Source: Lentinus brumalis (taxonomy: Eukaryota; Basidiomycota; Agaricomycetes; Polyporales; Polyporaceae). From it: a DNA stretch of 64,000 nt. Every line of letters begins with the position of its first letter. Position 1 is the first letter of the stretch. The stretch spans positions 1-64,000 of the forward strand of contig MARA01000038.1 in the NCBI GenBank assembly GCA_001792895.1, given 5' to 3'. Position numbers and translations under genes: made by a program. Below, piece by piece: positions 32,141 to 41,640 of this stretch. Under the pieces are notes generated by a model that saw only the letters and a program-made list of their open reading frames with translations, did no database searches and was not told the DNA's origin.

Positions 32141-33843
32141 TCAATCATCCGCCAACTTCAACGGCCCGGCAGCACGGTATAGTGTGTAACGAGCGAGCTC
32201 TATTTCAACGAAGATCTGTGCCATCAGCTCTTCGCACATTTTCGAGATCGCGGCCTTCGTTGCTGCAGTGATACCGTCCGGGCCGCTGGAGAGCGTCGAG
32301 GGCTTGCGCCAAGGCACGAGCTGGAGGGATGTCCCCGGAAGCCTTGAAGACCAAGAGATACCAGTAGCTGCACGATACGACTCGATGTAGAGATCACACA
32401 TTAAGCATGGTGGGTTCGAGATCCCGATGTAGGGCACAACGGGTTCCTGCAATTCTTCGTGCAAGTACGTCAAGAGGGCGCACTCGGGATGGGCCGAGGG
32501 GCATAGGGGCGACTCGGAGCAAGCACTGTCTGTACGTTGCAAGGAAAATTGGTGAAACGATGAGGATGGCACAGAAGAGCTCACCTGATTCAGCGGCACC
32601 CCCAGGAGTGTCGTCACGTCGCGGCTCAATTCGGCGAGAAACTGCACGTAGTGCGCATCGTCGATGTCTTCCCACCCAGCCGCACGGAGGGTAGATTTGA
32701 CGTCGGACTCGGATATCATAGTGCTCCTCTGCGGCTCCTGATCCGGCACCAGAACGATCTCGGGTGGATCTCCTTGATCGTTGAAGAAGAGGGATGCCAT
32801 CGTCGACGACGTGGCAACGCGGCGGATCCTGACATAGTCGGCAGAGACCGAAACGACTTCGGACAGCCATTGGCCGACACGGAACGGCTTGATGCTTGTC
32901 CGACGCGCTTCAGACTGATGTTCAGGTTTCCTGGGACGGTACCGCACTGTATGAATGTGAGCACGACGTGAGCCGAAGGCACGGGGTCCCGTATCACTTC
33001 GCACAACTTGAACTCACCACGGAGGTAAGCGTCACATCGCGACCAGACATGCGACCAGTCGGCGATTCGTCGATGCACGAGATGGAACCACCGTCGCAGC
33101 TCGTACAGGACCTTGCGATCTTCGTCCGTCGGTCCGTCCAAAGGGCCACTGGCGATGTTGTAGGACAGGAGGCGATGTATTCCCTTGATGGTGTCGCGGA
33201 CATGGTCGAGATGAGTGCGATCTTCGGGTGAGCAGTCCTGAAGGGCCTTGAGGGCCCGGCGTTCTTCGTCGCGATAGCGAGCACGCCGGTGTGTGGGATT
33301 ACCGCGAACATCTTCGAGGAGATCGAGGAACATCCGATATCGACCGTCCTCCTCGAAGCGGCTCTTGATCTCCTTCCAGGAGTACTTGAGAAGCGCGATT
33401 TCGCCGGATACCTGCAGCTCGGCTAGCTTGGCACCCGCCGGCGACTTTGTATACATAGTCAAGGTCTCGCCGGGCTGGCGGTTGGGACGATCCTGGACGT
33501 GGACGTCGCGGAGTTTGCGGAGGTGATCGACGATGAATGAGAGGTGGCTTTGGACGAGTTCCAGCACATCCGAGCCTGCATTTTGCGCGATAAGCAACCT
33601 TGCAGGACCAGGCTCAGGGTTAGCGATGGTGAGACGGGTGAATGCGGCTGCAACAGTATGCCCGGGCTCGCGAACGAGGAGGGATGCGAGGCTGTCTAGG
33701 ACAGGGGCGGAATATTCAAGCTCGGTGGTGATGTCGTCCTCGTCCCTTGCGCGCTGCGGCGGAGCCTGCGATTGGTTCTTCTTCCGGAGAGCGTAGAGAA
33801 CGAGGAAGAGCCAGTCAGGATCAGATGTTATGTTCAGGTTCAT
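32141..33843 (-). CDS. OTT_1508-like deaminase family protein
   Basis: Reverse-strand exons 33843-33018 and 32946-32141 give about 543 residues. The N-terminal 300 residues are helical with no known domain. Near the C-terminus are SAHPECALLTYLHEEL and VPYIGISNPPCLMCDLYIES, which fit the cytidine-deaminase-like fold of the OTT_1508-like deaminase family: H-x-E in HPE supplies a zinc ligand and the proton shuttle, and PCxxC supplies the other two zinc ligands. All key residues are present, so catalysis is possible. Substrate is unknown; family members in fungi and intracellular bacteria are proposed to act on nucleic acid or in conflict, which is inference. A possible second intron (about 32525-32585) could not be resolved because its length breaks frame; the unspliced frame is open. 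Confidence 0.75.
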
Positions 33844-34600
33844 GGTGTCGAATGACGGGGATGGTCGTGGTCGTGGTGGTCCTCGTGGGTGAATAATACA
33901 ACGCTCCTAAGTCTGACACCAATCAGTACGGTGGCTGAGGCAGGCAACAGTTCAAGTAGAGCCCCCCCTTTCCTAGTCTACAAAGTACAAGTGGCTAGAA
34001 AGTTAACCTCGGTCTCCCGCGACTACGTAACCATCCTCCGTCATCGAAGACGAACTCCCCTTGATCGACCATAGCGCGATCACAATCACGCATTTTCCGA
34101 TGTAATTCACTAAAGGCGACGAGGCCGTCACCGTCGTGGTGGACGAGGTCACCACCACCGTTCTTCATGCGGCTGAAACAAACCACAAGGTCTTGGTCTA
34201 TACTTATAGCACTAGTGGAGAACCGCTCAGGCTACCCAGGTGCGTTCGTAAGGTACATAAGTAGTCGAGATACTATACGCCATGGAGGATTTAGACACGC
34301 CTCATGATAGCCTATTACGGATCCTAGTCAAGAAACCCGTCAACGTTGGCACGGACGGTCAGGCCGATCAGGGGTCAGACTCAACCGGGGAGAGAGTCCG
34401 GGGCCGCGGACGGGACGGCGGCCCAGACAGGGAGAGGGGTTGCATCCGGGGCAAGGGAGTCGGATGGATTCACAGAAAAATAGGAAGAGAAGGAGGGGAG
34501 GAGGGCGGGCAGACACGGAGAGGCATTCGGACATGGATCGGGACCGGGACAGCGCTCAGCGCAAGGTCGGGAGGCGGAGACGCACCTCGGGATGTCACTA
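33844..34600. other. Spacer, no supported gene
   Basis: A reverse-strand frame at 33995-34186 encodes an acidic glycine-rich piece that might be an old relic. Positions 34360-34600 are purine-rich on the forward strand ([20 protein letters not shown]). Nothing here is supported as a gene. Confidence 0.35.
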
Positions 34601-34609
34601 GGGAGAGGG

Positions 34610-34745
34610 ACGGGAACGGGGACGATATTCCGGTTTCTTTGCGACGAGCAGGTCTTTCGGGAGAAACGGCCATGGACGCCACACTTTGCGAGGACGTGGG
34701 ACTGGCTGGTTAGAAGGGGAAGTCGCCAACGTGTTTGCATGAACA
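34610..34745 (+). pseudogene. Relic of the last exon of the 30557 gene
   Basis: The frame encodes FLCDEQVFREKRPWTPHFAR, nearly identical to LLCDEQVFRKRRTWTPHFAR at the end of the gene at 30557-31392. Upstream exons are absent. It forms one half of a small duplication with the GRC3 relic at 31590-31860. Confidence 0.75.
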
Positions 34746-34936
34746 TTCCCCAGGTACTTACTTACCTTGTTGCTTTCCAGATGTCCATGCTATTCTAATT
34801 CGCTCTCGACGTCCCCTGTTTTATATCACGTTGTAGACTGCTGTCATCACTACACTACCTGTAGTTGAAGCTACACCTGATGCATATGCATCCCCAATCA
34901 GAACTGCTGCAAACTGCAACGTGAAGCCAGCCACCC

Positions 34937-37367
34937 CTACATCTGGCCCCTGCGCATCAAGTTCCGCCTCACACGCCGCCTCTCCCCACCGGCGCCCTCG
35001 CCCTTGCCCCAGCGCAGATACGGCACGCGCCCCTTCTCGACGCCCGCGACCTCCCCGCCGCCGTCGAGCGTCCGGAAGTCGAGCATGCCCCACACCGGGA
35101 GCTGCATCTCGCCCATGACGAGCACGCGCGCCTCCCCAAGCAGGCGGGCGGGGACCGGGGTGAGGAGCTGGAGCCGTGCGTGGGGATGCGGGCGCACGCC
35201 GCGGACGAGCGCGAGGCCGAGGCAGCGCGAGGCGTGTGGGGGCGGCGGGGGTGCGCCTGGGGAGTACGGGAGCGTGCTCGGGCTCACGGTGTCGCTGTCG
35301 CTGTCGAGGGTGCCGGGTTCGCAGGTGACGAGGGCGACGAGGGCGCCAGGGAGGGCGCGGTGCACCTCCGAGGGGACGACGTCTTCTGTCCCAGCACCGG
35401 TGAGCACGAGCTGGTCGAGTGCGGTCTGGCAGTCGAGTTGGTACGGGGCTGGGCGCAGAGGGGGAGGGAGGTGTCCCAGGCTGTGGCGAGGGGCGAGGAT
35501 GTGGACGGGGCGTCGCTTGGGAAGACGGCGTGGAAGTAAGAGAGCATGGAGATGTTGCGGTGGTCTGCGGCGCTGTAGTAGGATGCGAGGGGGGAGGGCG
35601 GGACGCTCTCCACGGCGTGCACTGTCGCACCGCCAGGGTGGGAGTGGGACGGGCCGGCGACGTTCCACTCGTCCTCGGGAGAGGGCGCTGCGAAGGTGAA
35701 GATGTGTGCGGGCTCGATGATCTCCTCGACCTTGCGTTCGAGGTCTGCGCCGAGGCCTTTCGTCCAGCCCATGGTGTTGACGACGAGCGGGACGATCGAC
35801 GTGATGCGACTGTCGTTGGGCTGCTCGTCGAGCGCCGCGTCCTGCAGCTCGGCGTGGTAGAGCTGGATGAGGGCTTGGAGGGACTCGAGGTAGTGCGAGG
35901 GCGAGTTCTTGGGTGACGTCGCGCCGATGTAGTGGGACGCGTGGGGTACGCTTGGGTGGGAGAACGGCGGACCTGCGGAACATGTCAGACGAGGCTTGTG
36001 GGTGAATCGGAGTGTGCCCACCAAAGACAGGCCGGTCGACCACGTTCAGGCTCACCATCCCGCCGGGCGTGAACTCGGACTGGCCAAGGTCGCATTCCAG
36101 GTAGGCTACGCGTTGGTACCTGCGAACTCTGTCAGATCATCATCAAAGCGTGCGGACGGAGTCGTACCTCGAGAGCAGTCGGTTGAGCAGCAACCGCGCA
36201 AACGTGCTCTTGCCTGCGTTCTTCGGACCTCGCACGAGATACGTCGCGCCCTGCCCGAGAAGCGTGTACTCGTCGACGCCGGGAGGTGGCATGACCGAGC
36301 CGATCGCGGCGTCCCAGGACGGGGGGACGACCAGCGGGGACACATCGGGGGTCTGGCGGGCGAGCTGCACGCACGTTCAGACGGAGAGCGGACGAGAAGA
36401 GATGTGTTGGAAAACGCACAAAGTACACGGTGTCGAGGCCCAGGTCGAAGCGCGGGAGGTTGCGGTGCCAGCGGGCGGGGGCGAAACACGCGTCGAAGGT
36501 CCTGCATATCCGGCCGAGGCCTTCAATGCCGGTGTGCAGCTCTTGGAGCATGAGGACGGCGTCGAAGTGCGGGCTTGCGTCCGCGATGCGCTCGGGCAGC
36601 GCAGGGAGGAGCGGGGCGCGTCCTGTGGAGGACGTTGACCGGGAGAGGCGGCATTGGATGATGGGGATTGGGGAGGAGCGAGGGGCGTAGACGGGGTGGG
36701 TGGTGTGGCTGGCTGAGAGCTGGACGCCTGCGAGGGTGATTGTTCCGCGTAGGACGGTCAGGGTGTACGTCCCCAGCAGGGCCACGGTTTCGCCGCTGCG
36801 GAGGAGGAGCACGGTGCTCTTGGGGGCCGTCTCGCTTGCCGGGGCGAGGTGGAAGACGTTCTGGTTGAGGACGGGGTCGAAGCTCGACAGAGCGGACGGA
36901 GGCTCGACGGAGACTTGGTCAAGGGGAGCTGGGAGAGGATAGTCGAGGACGATGGGCTCGTCGCCGTCGCCGTCGTCTTCATCTGACGAGTCGGCGAGAG
37001 GAGCACTGGGTGACCATGCGCGCGTTCGACGAGGAGCGGCGACGTCTTCTTCGGACGACTCACTAGAGGAGAACGAGGACTCGGCGTCGCTCTCGTCGAC
37101 GACAATGACATCGTCCTGCGCCTTGAACGCGTCCGCGCTCGCCTGCGCAAAGTACCGCGCGGGCTGCTCGCGTCGCTTTTTCTTTGCTGTGGTCCCGCCT
37201 GCAGCGGCAGTGAACTTGCGCTTGGACGAGGGCGGCTTCTGGCTGGTGCTCTGGGGCGGGGCCTTTTGCTTGGTCTGCGAAGGAGGAGGCGAGGCGGCGA
37301 CGGGGGTCGTGTTCTGCGCCTGACTCGCTGCAAGACGCGCTTTCCGTGCTGCGACCGCGCTCAGCAT
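34937..37367 (-). CDS. GRC3: Polynucleotide 5'-hydroxyl-kinase GRC3 (NOL9 family)
   Basis: GRC3 phosphorylates RNA 5'-OH ends and, with Las1, processes the ITS2 spacer of pre-rRNA in the nucleolus. The start is ATG 37367 (MLSAVAARKARLAASQAQ). A basic, acidic-patched N-terminus (KPPSSKRKF, ESSFSSSESSEED) leads to the beta-rich region (LLRSGETVALLGTYTLTVLRG). The CLP1-type P-loop kinase follows: YLVRGPKNAGKSTFAR is the Walker A (GxxxxGKS), then an intron and YQRVAYLECDLGQSEF. Downstream are SHYIGATSPKNSP, VNTMGWTKGLG and MLSYFHAVFP. At 35445-35448 one base is missing from a G4 run (reverse-strand C4), because frame must change between LPLCAQP and PYQLDCQTALDQL. The downstream frame ends at 34937. 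Divergent from TSR2. Confidence 0.9.
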
Positions 37368-37496
37368 CTGCGCACGAGGTCTGAAATAACAAGCAAGCAA
37401 GGTCGAGAGCAGAAGGTGAGGTCGAGGAGACGCGCGTGAATTTTGCGCGACAACGCCCGTGCGCGCTGCTTGCTCCCATCCACCACCACCACCACC
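37368..37496. promoter_or_regulatory. Bidirectional promoter between GRC3 and TSR2
   Basis: The two start codons lie 129 bases apart on opposite strands. Both genes act in pre-rRNA processing, so a shared promoter would co-regulate them. A short ACC repeat abuts the TSR2 start. Confidence 0.6.
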
Positions 37497-38056
37497 ATGT
37501 CCACCGCACCGCAAGACGCACCCTCACAAACATCGATCCTCTTCGCCCGCGGCGTGATCGCGCGCCTCGCATCCTGGCCCGCCCTCCGCATCGCCGTCGA
37601 CCAGCTCTGGGGCGGGCCCGACTCCGCCGCGAAGCGCACCTGGCTCGCCGGCGTCCTCGTCGACGACTTTGAGGGCGCCGCGCCGGACGAGGACTACGTC
37701 GAGGACCGCCTGCTGCAGGTCATGGCCGACGAGTTCGACACCGTGCTCGAGGACGGGAGCGCGGAGGGCGTCGCGAAGGACCTCGTGCGGCTGTGGGCGG
37801 AGGTCGCCCAGGGGCGGGATGCGCTCGTGAGGGAGTACGAGGAGCGCGCGGATAAGCTGAAGGGGAAGACGGTGCAGGCGGAGGAGGGGGCGGGGGATGC
37901 CAGCGACTGGGAGGACGAGAGCGGCGAGGAGGGCGAGGAGGGGACGGGGCGGAGGGGGAGGCCCCGCGGTTGCTCGAGCGGCCGCAGAAGGAGGAGCCGG
38001 AGGTCGACGAGGACGGGTTCACCACCGTCAAGGGCAAGGGCAAGAGTCACAGGTAG
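37497..38056 (+). CDS. TSR2: Pre-rRNA-processing protein TSR2
   Basis: TSR2 is the escortin/chaperone of ribosomal protein eS26 and is needed for 20S pre-rRNA processing. The single exon starts at ATG 37497. The WGG-type core is visible: [20 protein letters not shown], then [11 protein letters not shown] and [17 protein letters not shown], followed by an acidic tail ([11 protein letters not shown]). The length to the stop at 38056 is 560 bases, one short of a multiple of three. Adding one G in the G-runs at 37940-37959 restores the family's conserved C-terminus [13 protein letters not shown] and the stop. As written the frame would run on into an Arg-rich tail. I treat this as a sequencing deletion. 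Confidence 0.85.
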
Positions 38057-38276
38057 AATACGCCGCTGTGTCCACAGTACGTGAATAGATTTCTGTCTGT
38101 CTGGCATGCGCTCTGAAGGGCTGCTGCAGAATTCACTCGCACGCACGCACAAAATAAACGAACCCAGAAGTGACTAGTCACATTAGATTCTAGTTGTACA
38201 ACAACGCTTTTAGTACTTAGTACGGTGTCGCACGTCAGTGCAGTGTGCTGCTCTAAGGTAGTGTGCTGCTCGGGGT

Positions 38277-39507
38277 CTACGACTGCTGCACGAACTTCTT
38301 GCCCTTCTCGATGTTCTTCTTGAGCTCGGGGAGGCACGCGGCGAGGAGCTCCTCCTCCTCCTTCGACAGCTGGCCGAGCGGGTGGATCTTGGCGACACCG
38401 TTGGGCTGCGGGCGTATTGTGAGCAGAAAAGCCAGTGCAGACGCCGAGGGTACTCACGCCGAGCTCGACGTTGGACGAGAAGAAGTCGATGCCCTGGTCG
38501 GCGAAGAGCGGGCTCTTGACGAAGGTGGGGGTCACGACGCCCTTCTCGCCGTTGATGGCGCGGAGGAGGTCGCCGGTGAAGCGGGCGCCGGCGTAGGCCA
38601 TGGAGAGCGTGGCGGAGCCGGCACCGTCCTTGGCCTGGACGACCTCGTCGCCGCCGAACTGGATGCGGTGGACGAGCTTCTTGTAGACGTCACCGGTGAC
38701 GCCCTTGCCGTGGGGCGTCTGGGAGAGGAGGGGGACGATGGTGGCACCGGAGTGGCCGCCGACGACGGTGACGGGGGTGTCCTTGGGGTCTGTGCCGGCG
38801 ACGCCTGCGAGGAAGCGCTGTGCGCGGACGACGTCGAGGGTGGTGACGCCGAAGATGTGGGCGGGGTCGTACACGCCGGCCTTTTCGAAGACGGCGGAGA
38901 CGATGGGGACGGTGGAGTTGACGGGGTTGGAGATGACGAGGACCTTTGCCTTGGGGGAGACGCGGGCGATGGCTGCGGCGAGGTCGCGGACGATGGAGGC
39001 GTTCGTGTTGAAGAGGTCGTCACGGGTCATCTGGATCGGACGGGGTTAGTACGGCGCGAGGCGGAACGGGAAGGTTGCGGATGCTTACACCGGGCTGGAA
39101 GCGAGGTCAGTGAACCGCAGTCTGGCTGGGAGAGCAGGAGCATACCTTGCGGGGGACGCCAGCGGGGATGACGACGACGTCGGTGCCGTCGAGGGCCTGG
39201 TCGAGCTTGTCGGCGGGGTAGCCGTGGACCTGGAACGGGGTGAGCTGCACGGAGCGCGGGCATGACACGACGCACGCACCTCGCTCTTTGTGTCGACGTG
39301 GGAGACATCGGCGGCGACACCGGGTGCACCGCGGATGTCGTAGAGGCTGAGCTCGGAGACGTACGGGTTGAGCTTGAGGAGGAGGGACAAGGGCTGGCCG
39401 ATGCCTCCGCCTGCACCGAGGACGGTGACCTTGGACTGGCGCGCGGCCGAGGAGGAGAACTGGCGTGCGGGGGCGGCGAGCGAGCGGGCTGCAGAGCGGG
39501 CGAACAT
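38277..39507 (-). CDS. Malate dehydrogenase, mitochondrial, copy 1
   Basis: Converts malate and NAD+ to oxaloacetate and NADH in the TCA cycle. The start at 39507 gives a mitochondrial presequence ([20 protein letters not shown]). Then come [19 protein letters not shown] (NAD-binding GxGGxGQP), [51 protein letters not shown] and [13 protein letters not shown], with the catalytic His in GGHSG and the substrate arginines in the PRKPGMTRDD region. PG is encoded by a 6-base micro-exon (39089-39094). The C-terminal exon ends [14 protein letters not shown]. It is intact and nearly identical to copy 2 at 48368-49597. Confidence 0.95.
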
Positions 39508-39636
39508 GGCGTACGAGGATGACGGTGAGGACGACGAGGCGTGAGACGCACACGCGCGTTTTGCCTGTGATCGGGGCAGGTCGGAGTCCGCGCGCACGCA
39601 CGGGTCGCGTGTCGCCCGACGCCTCCGCCCGCACGG
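39508..39636. promoter_or_regulatory. Bidirectional promoter, MDH copy 1 and cyclin C stump
   Basis: This 129-base interval corresponds to the 146-base interval at 49598-49743 but is less conserved than the flanking coding sequence (for example GAGGATGACGGTGAGG here against GTAGTCGTTGTCGAGG there). Confidence 0.5.
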
Positions 39637-39780
39637 ATGGCCACGAACTTCTGGTCGAGCTCGCACTAGCAAGTACCGTCCCCGCTGCTCAGACCTTCGC
39701 TCACGCAGCCGCACACAGCAAGCGGTGGATCGTCGACCGCGCCACCCTCCGCCAGGCACGCTCCGACGACGTCCTCCTCG
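39637..39780 (+). pseudogene. Cyclin C 5' stump, left by segmental duplication
   Basis: ATG 39637, the first 32-base exon ([10 protein letters not shown]), a GCAAGT-type GC-AG intron and the start of exon 2 ([18 protein letters not shown]) match the full cyclin C at 49744. Similarity stops near 39776, where other sequence begins, so the gene is cut after about 32 codons. It marks the right edge of the duplicated block. Confidence 0.85.
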
Positions 39781-41089
39781 GCTCTCGCGTGCCGCCCTCC
39801 GCCTTGCGTCCTCTGCTGCCCGTCTCCGGCCTCCGCTGGCCCGCCTCGTAGTTGACTGTTAGTACATGCTGTACTAGTACGCCCCCAAATACACGCGCGG
39901 TGCGTATGCCACCATCTGAACGACCGTACGCCCCGGCCTGCTCGCAACGCTGCCTGCAATCACCCACCCCGCCACTCGCATACAGCAGCCTCGTGCGCGA
40001 ACACTTGCAGCGCTGTCCACGATGCGCACCGTCGACATGTCTCATTCGGACCGTCCAGGTAGGTGCTCACTTGTATGCACCACATCTCTTTCCTCACTTA
40101 TTCTCTTCTCGAGAAGCCCCAGATACGTCTCACGCATCCGCCCGACGGTCCCCCTCCGACGTCCCCCGTCTCGCCAGGTACGTCCACCACCTCTCACGCG
40201 CGTTCAATCGTTGCTTATCAAGTGCTTCTCAAATTTCATAGCATACATCGCGCCCATTCCACGCAGCCCGCAGCGTGCAAGTCGCGATTTCTGCCGCTTC
40301 TCGACCAATCTCGCCCAGAACCCGCCGTCAACACGTCCCGCCGGCTCGTAACCCGGCCCATTAGCTGCGTCGGGCCCCTATCAGTCTGCGCGTGCTCGAT
40401 TCTAGGCGAGACGTTCGCTGCTGCCCTCGCTGTATGCCCGCCTCTTCCCCGGAGGTCAGTTGTCCGCCCGGCCTTTCGCACTCACGCTCACCCCTCTCAC
40501 AGTAGTCTTGAACCCTCACGGCAAGCTGCGCGAGATCCCTCGGCAGACAGCACGTCGCTCTCCGTGTCCAATCTCATGGTCTCCGACAACCCTCGCCGCC
40601 TCACCGGCTGCACGGGCTGTATAAGCCTGTCGCATGCCTGAGCTGAACGCGCGAAGCGTCCAGGACCGCGCGATCATCACCCCACCCCCCGCCACTCGAT
40701 CCCAGCACAAACAACTCCAGCCCCTCCAGTCCAGACTCGCTCGACTCAGGCGCACTGGACGCGCTGAACGATCCGAATCGAACATGCGCCCGGTCGCGTG
40801 CGGTAGCGACGAGGTTGCCACACTCGCCACCATCGCCAGTCCGCCTCTCGCCGCCCACCTGCCTCATCCACCCGCCGGTTCGCCGTGAGCTCGACTCGGG
40901 CGGGAAACCCGGTCTAGAATCCAACGTCTGAATGGTCTCTGGCTGCTCCAGATGACTCCGAACGACCGTCCTCAACTCGCCTCCCGCCGGCGCGGCGCGA
41001 CACAAGATTCGACATTACTGCTGGACCCCGACCGCTGCGGTGCTGCAACCAGCGCATATAGAACGCCTGGAACGTTTCTCACCAGCGTA

Positions 41090-41640
41090 CCAAGCCGTAC
41101 CGCGGTCGGAGCTCGTTCGGAAATCGCTCCGAAGCGCAATTTCCTTTGCTTTCTCGCCCGCAGCCAGCCCACGCGTCTCGGCTCTCCCCGCCGCATATCG
41201 TCCCCGACTGGCGTGGAACCGCTCGAGACATCCCGGTGAGCCACACAGACTGTGTCCGACTCGGATTCGCGCCGCCAGAACGAGTTCGACAGCGTGCTCG
41301 TCGGCGTGCTCGCAGGGAGGGCTCGACACAAGGTCGGCCATAAGTCCCGCACCCGAGCACCCCTCGGGCTGAATCCGGGACTCCAGGAGCGCACCGAACA
41401 GTCGCTAGCCAGCGTGCGATGCCGCCCTGCGATCCGAGCTGGTTCAAAAAATCGCTTTCTAGCGCGATTTCCTCTGCATTCTCGCCGCCCGAGAACTTGT
41501 CCCGGCTCTCCTGCCAGCGAATCGCCCCCGAAGGGCGCGAACGTTCTCAAGTGTGTCACACGAGCCATGTAGACTGCGTGCGACCCAATTCTGCGCCGCC
41601 AACACCGGTTCGGAATCCGCTCATCGGGAGACCAAGTCAT
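41090..41640. repeat. Degenerate tandem pair, about 320 bases apart
   Basis: Two diverged copies share GTTCGGAAATCGCTCCGAAG/GTTCAAAAAATCGCTTTCTA-type starts, a shared GCGATTTCCTCTGC-like block, CTCGCCCGC/CTCGCCGCC, and later GACTGTGT/GACTGCGT with GCGCCGCCA. Similarity is partial and uneven, so boundaries are approximate. Confidence 0.5.

Noticed and set aside
32400..32425. tRNA-like B box GGTTCGAGATCC
   Set aside because: Lies inside the deaminase coding sequence and lacks an A box.
38263..39171. Long forward frames across both malate dehydrogenase genes
   Set aside because: Antisense shadows of GC-rich coding sequence; the reverse-strand dehydrogenase explains them.
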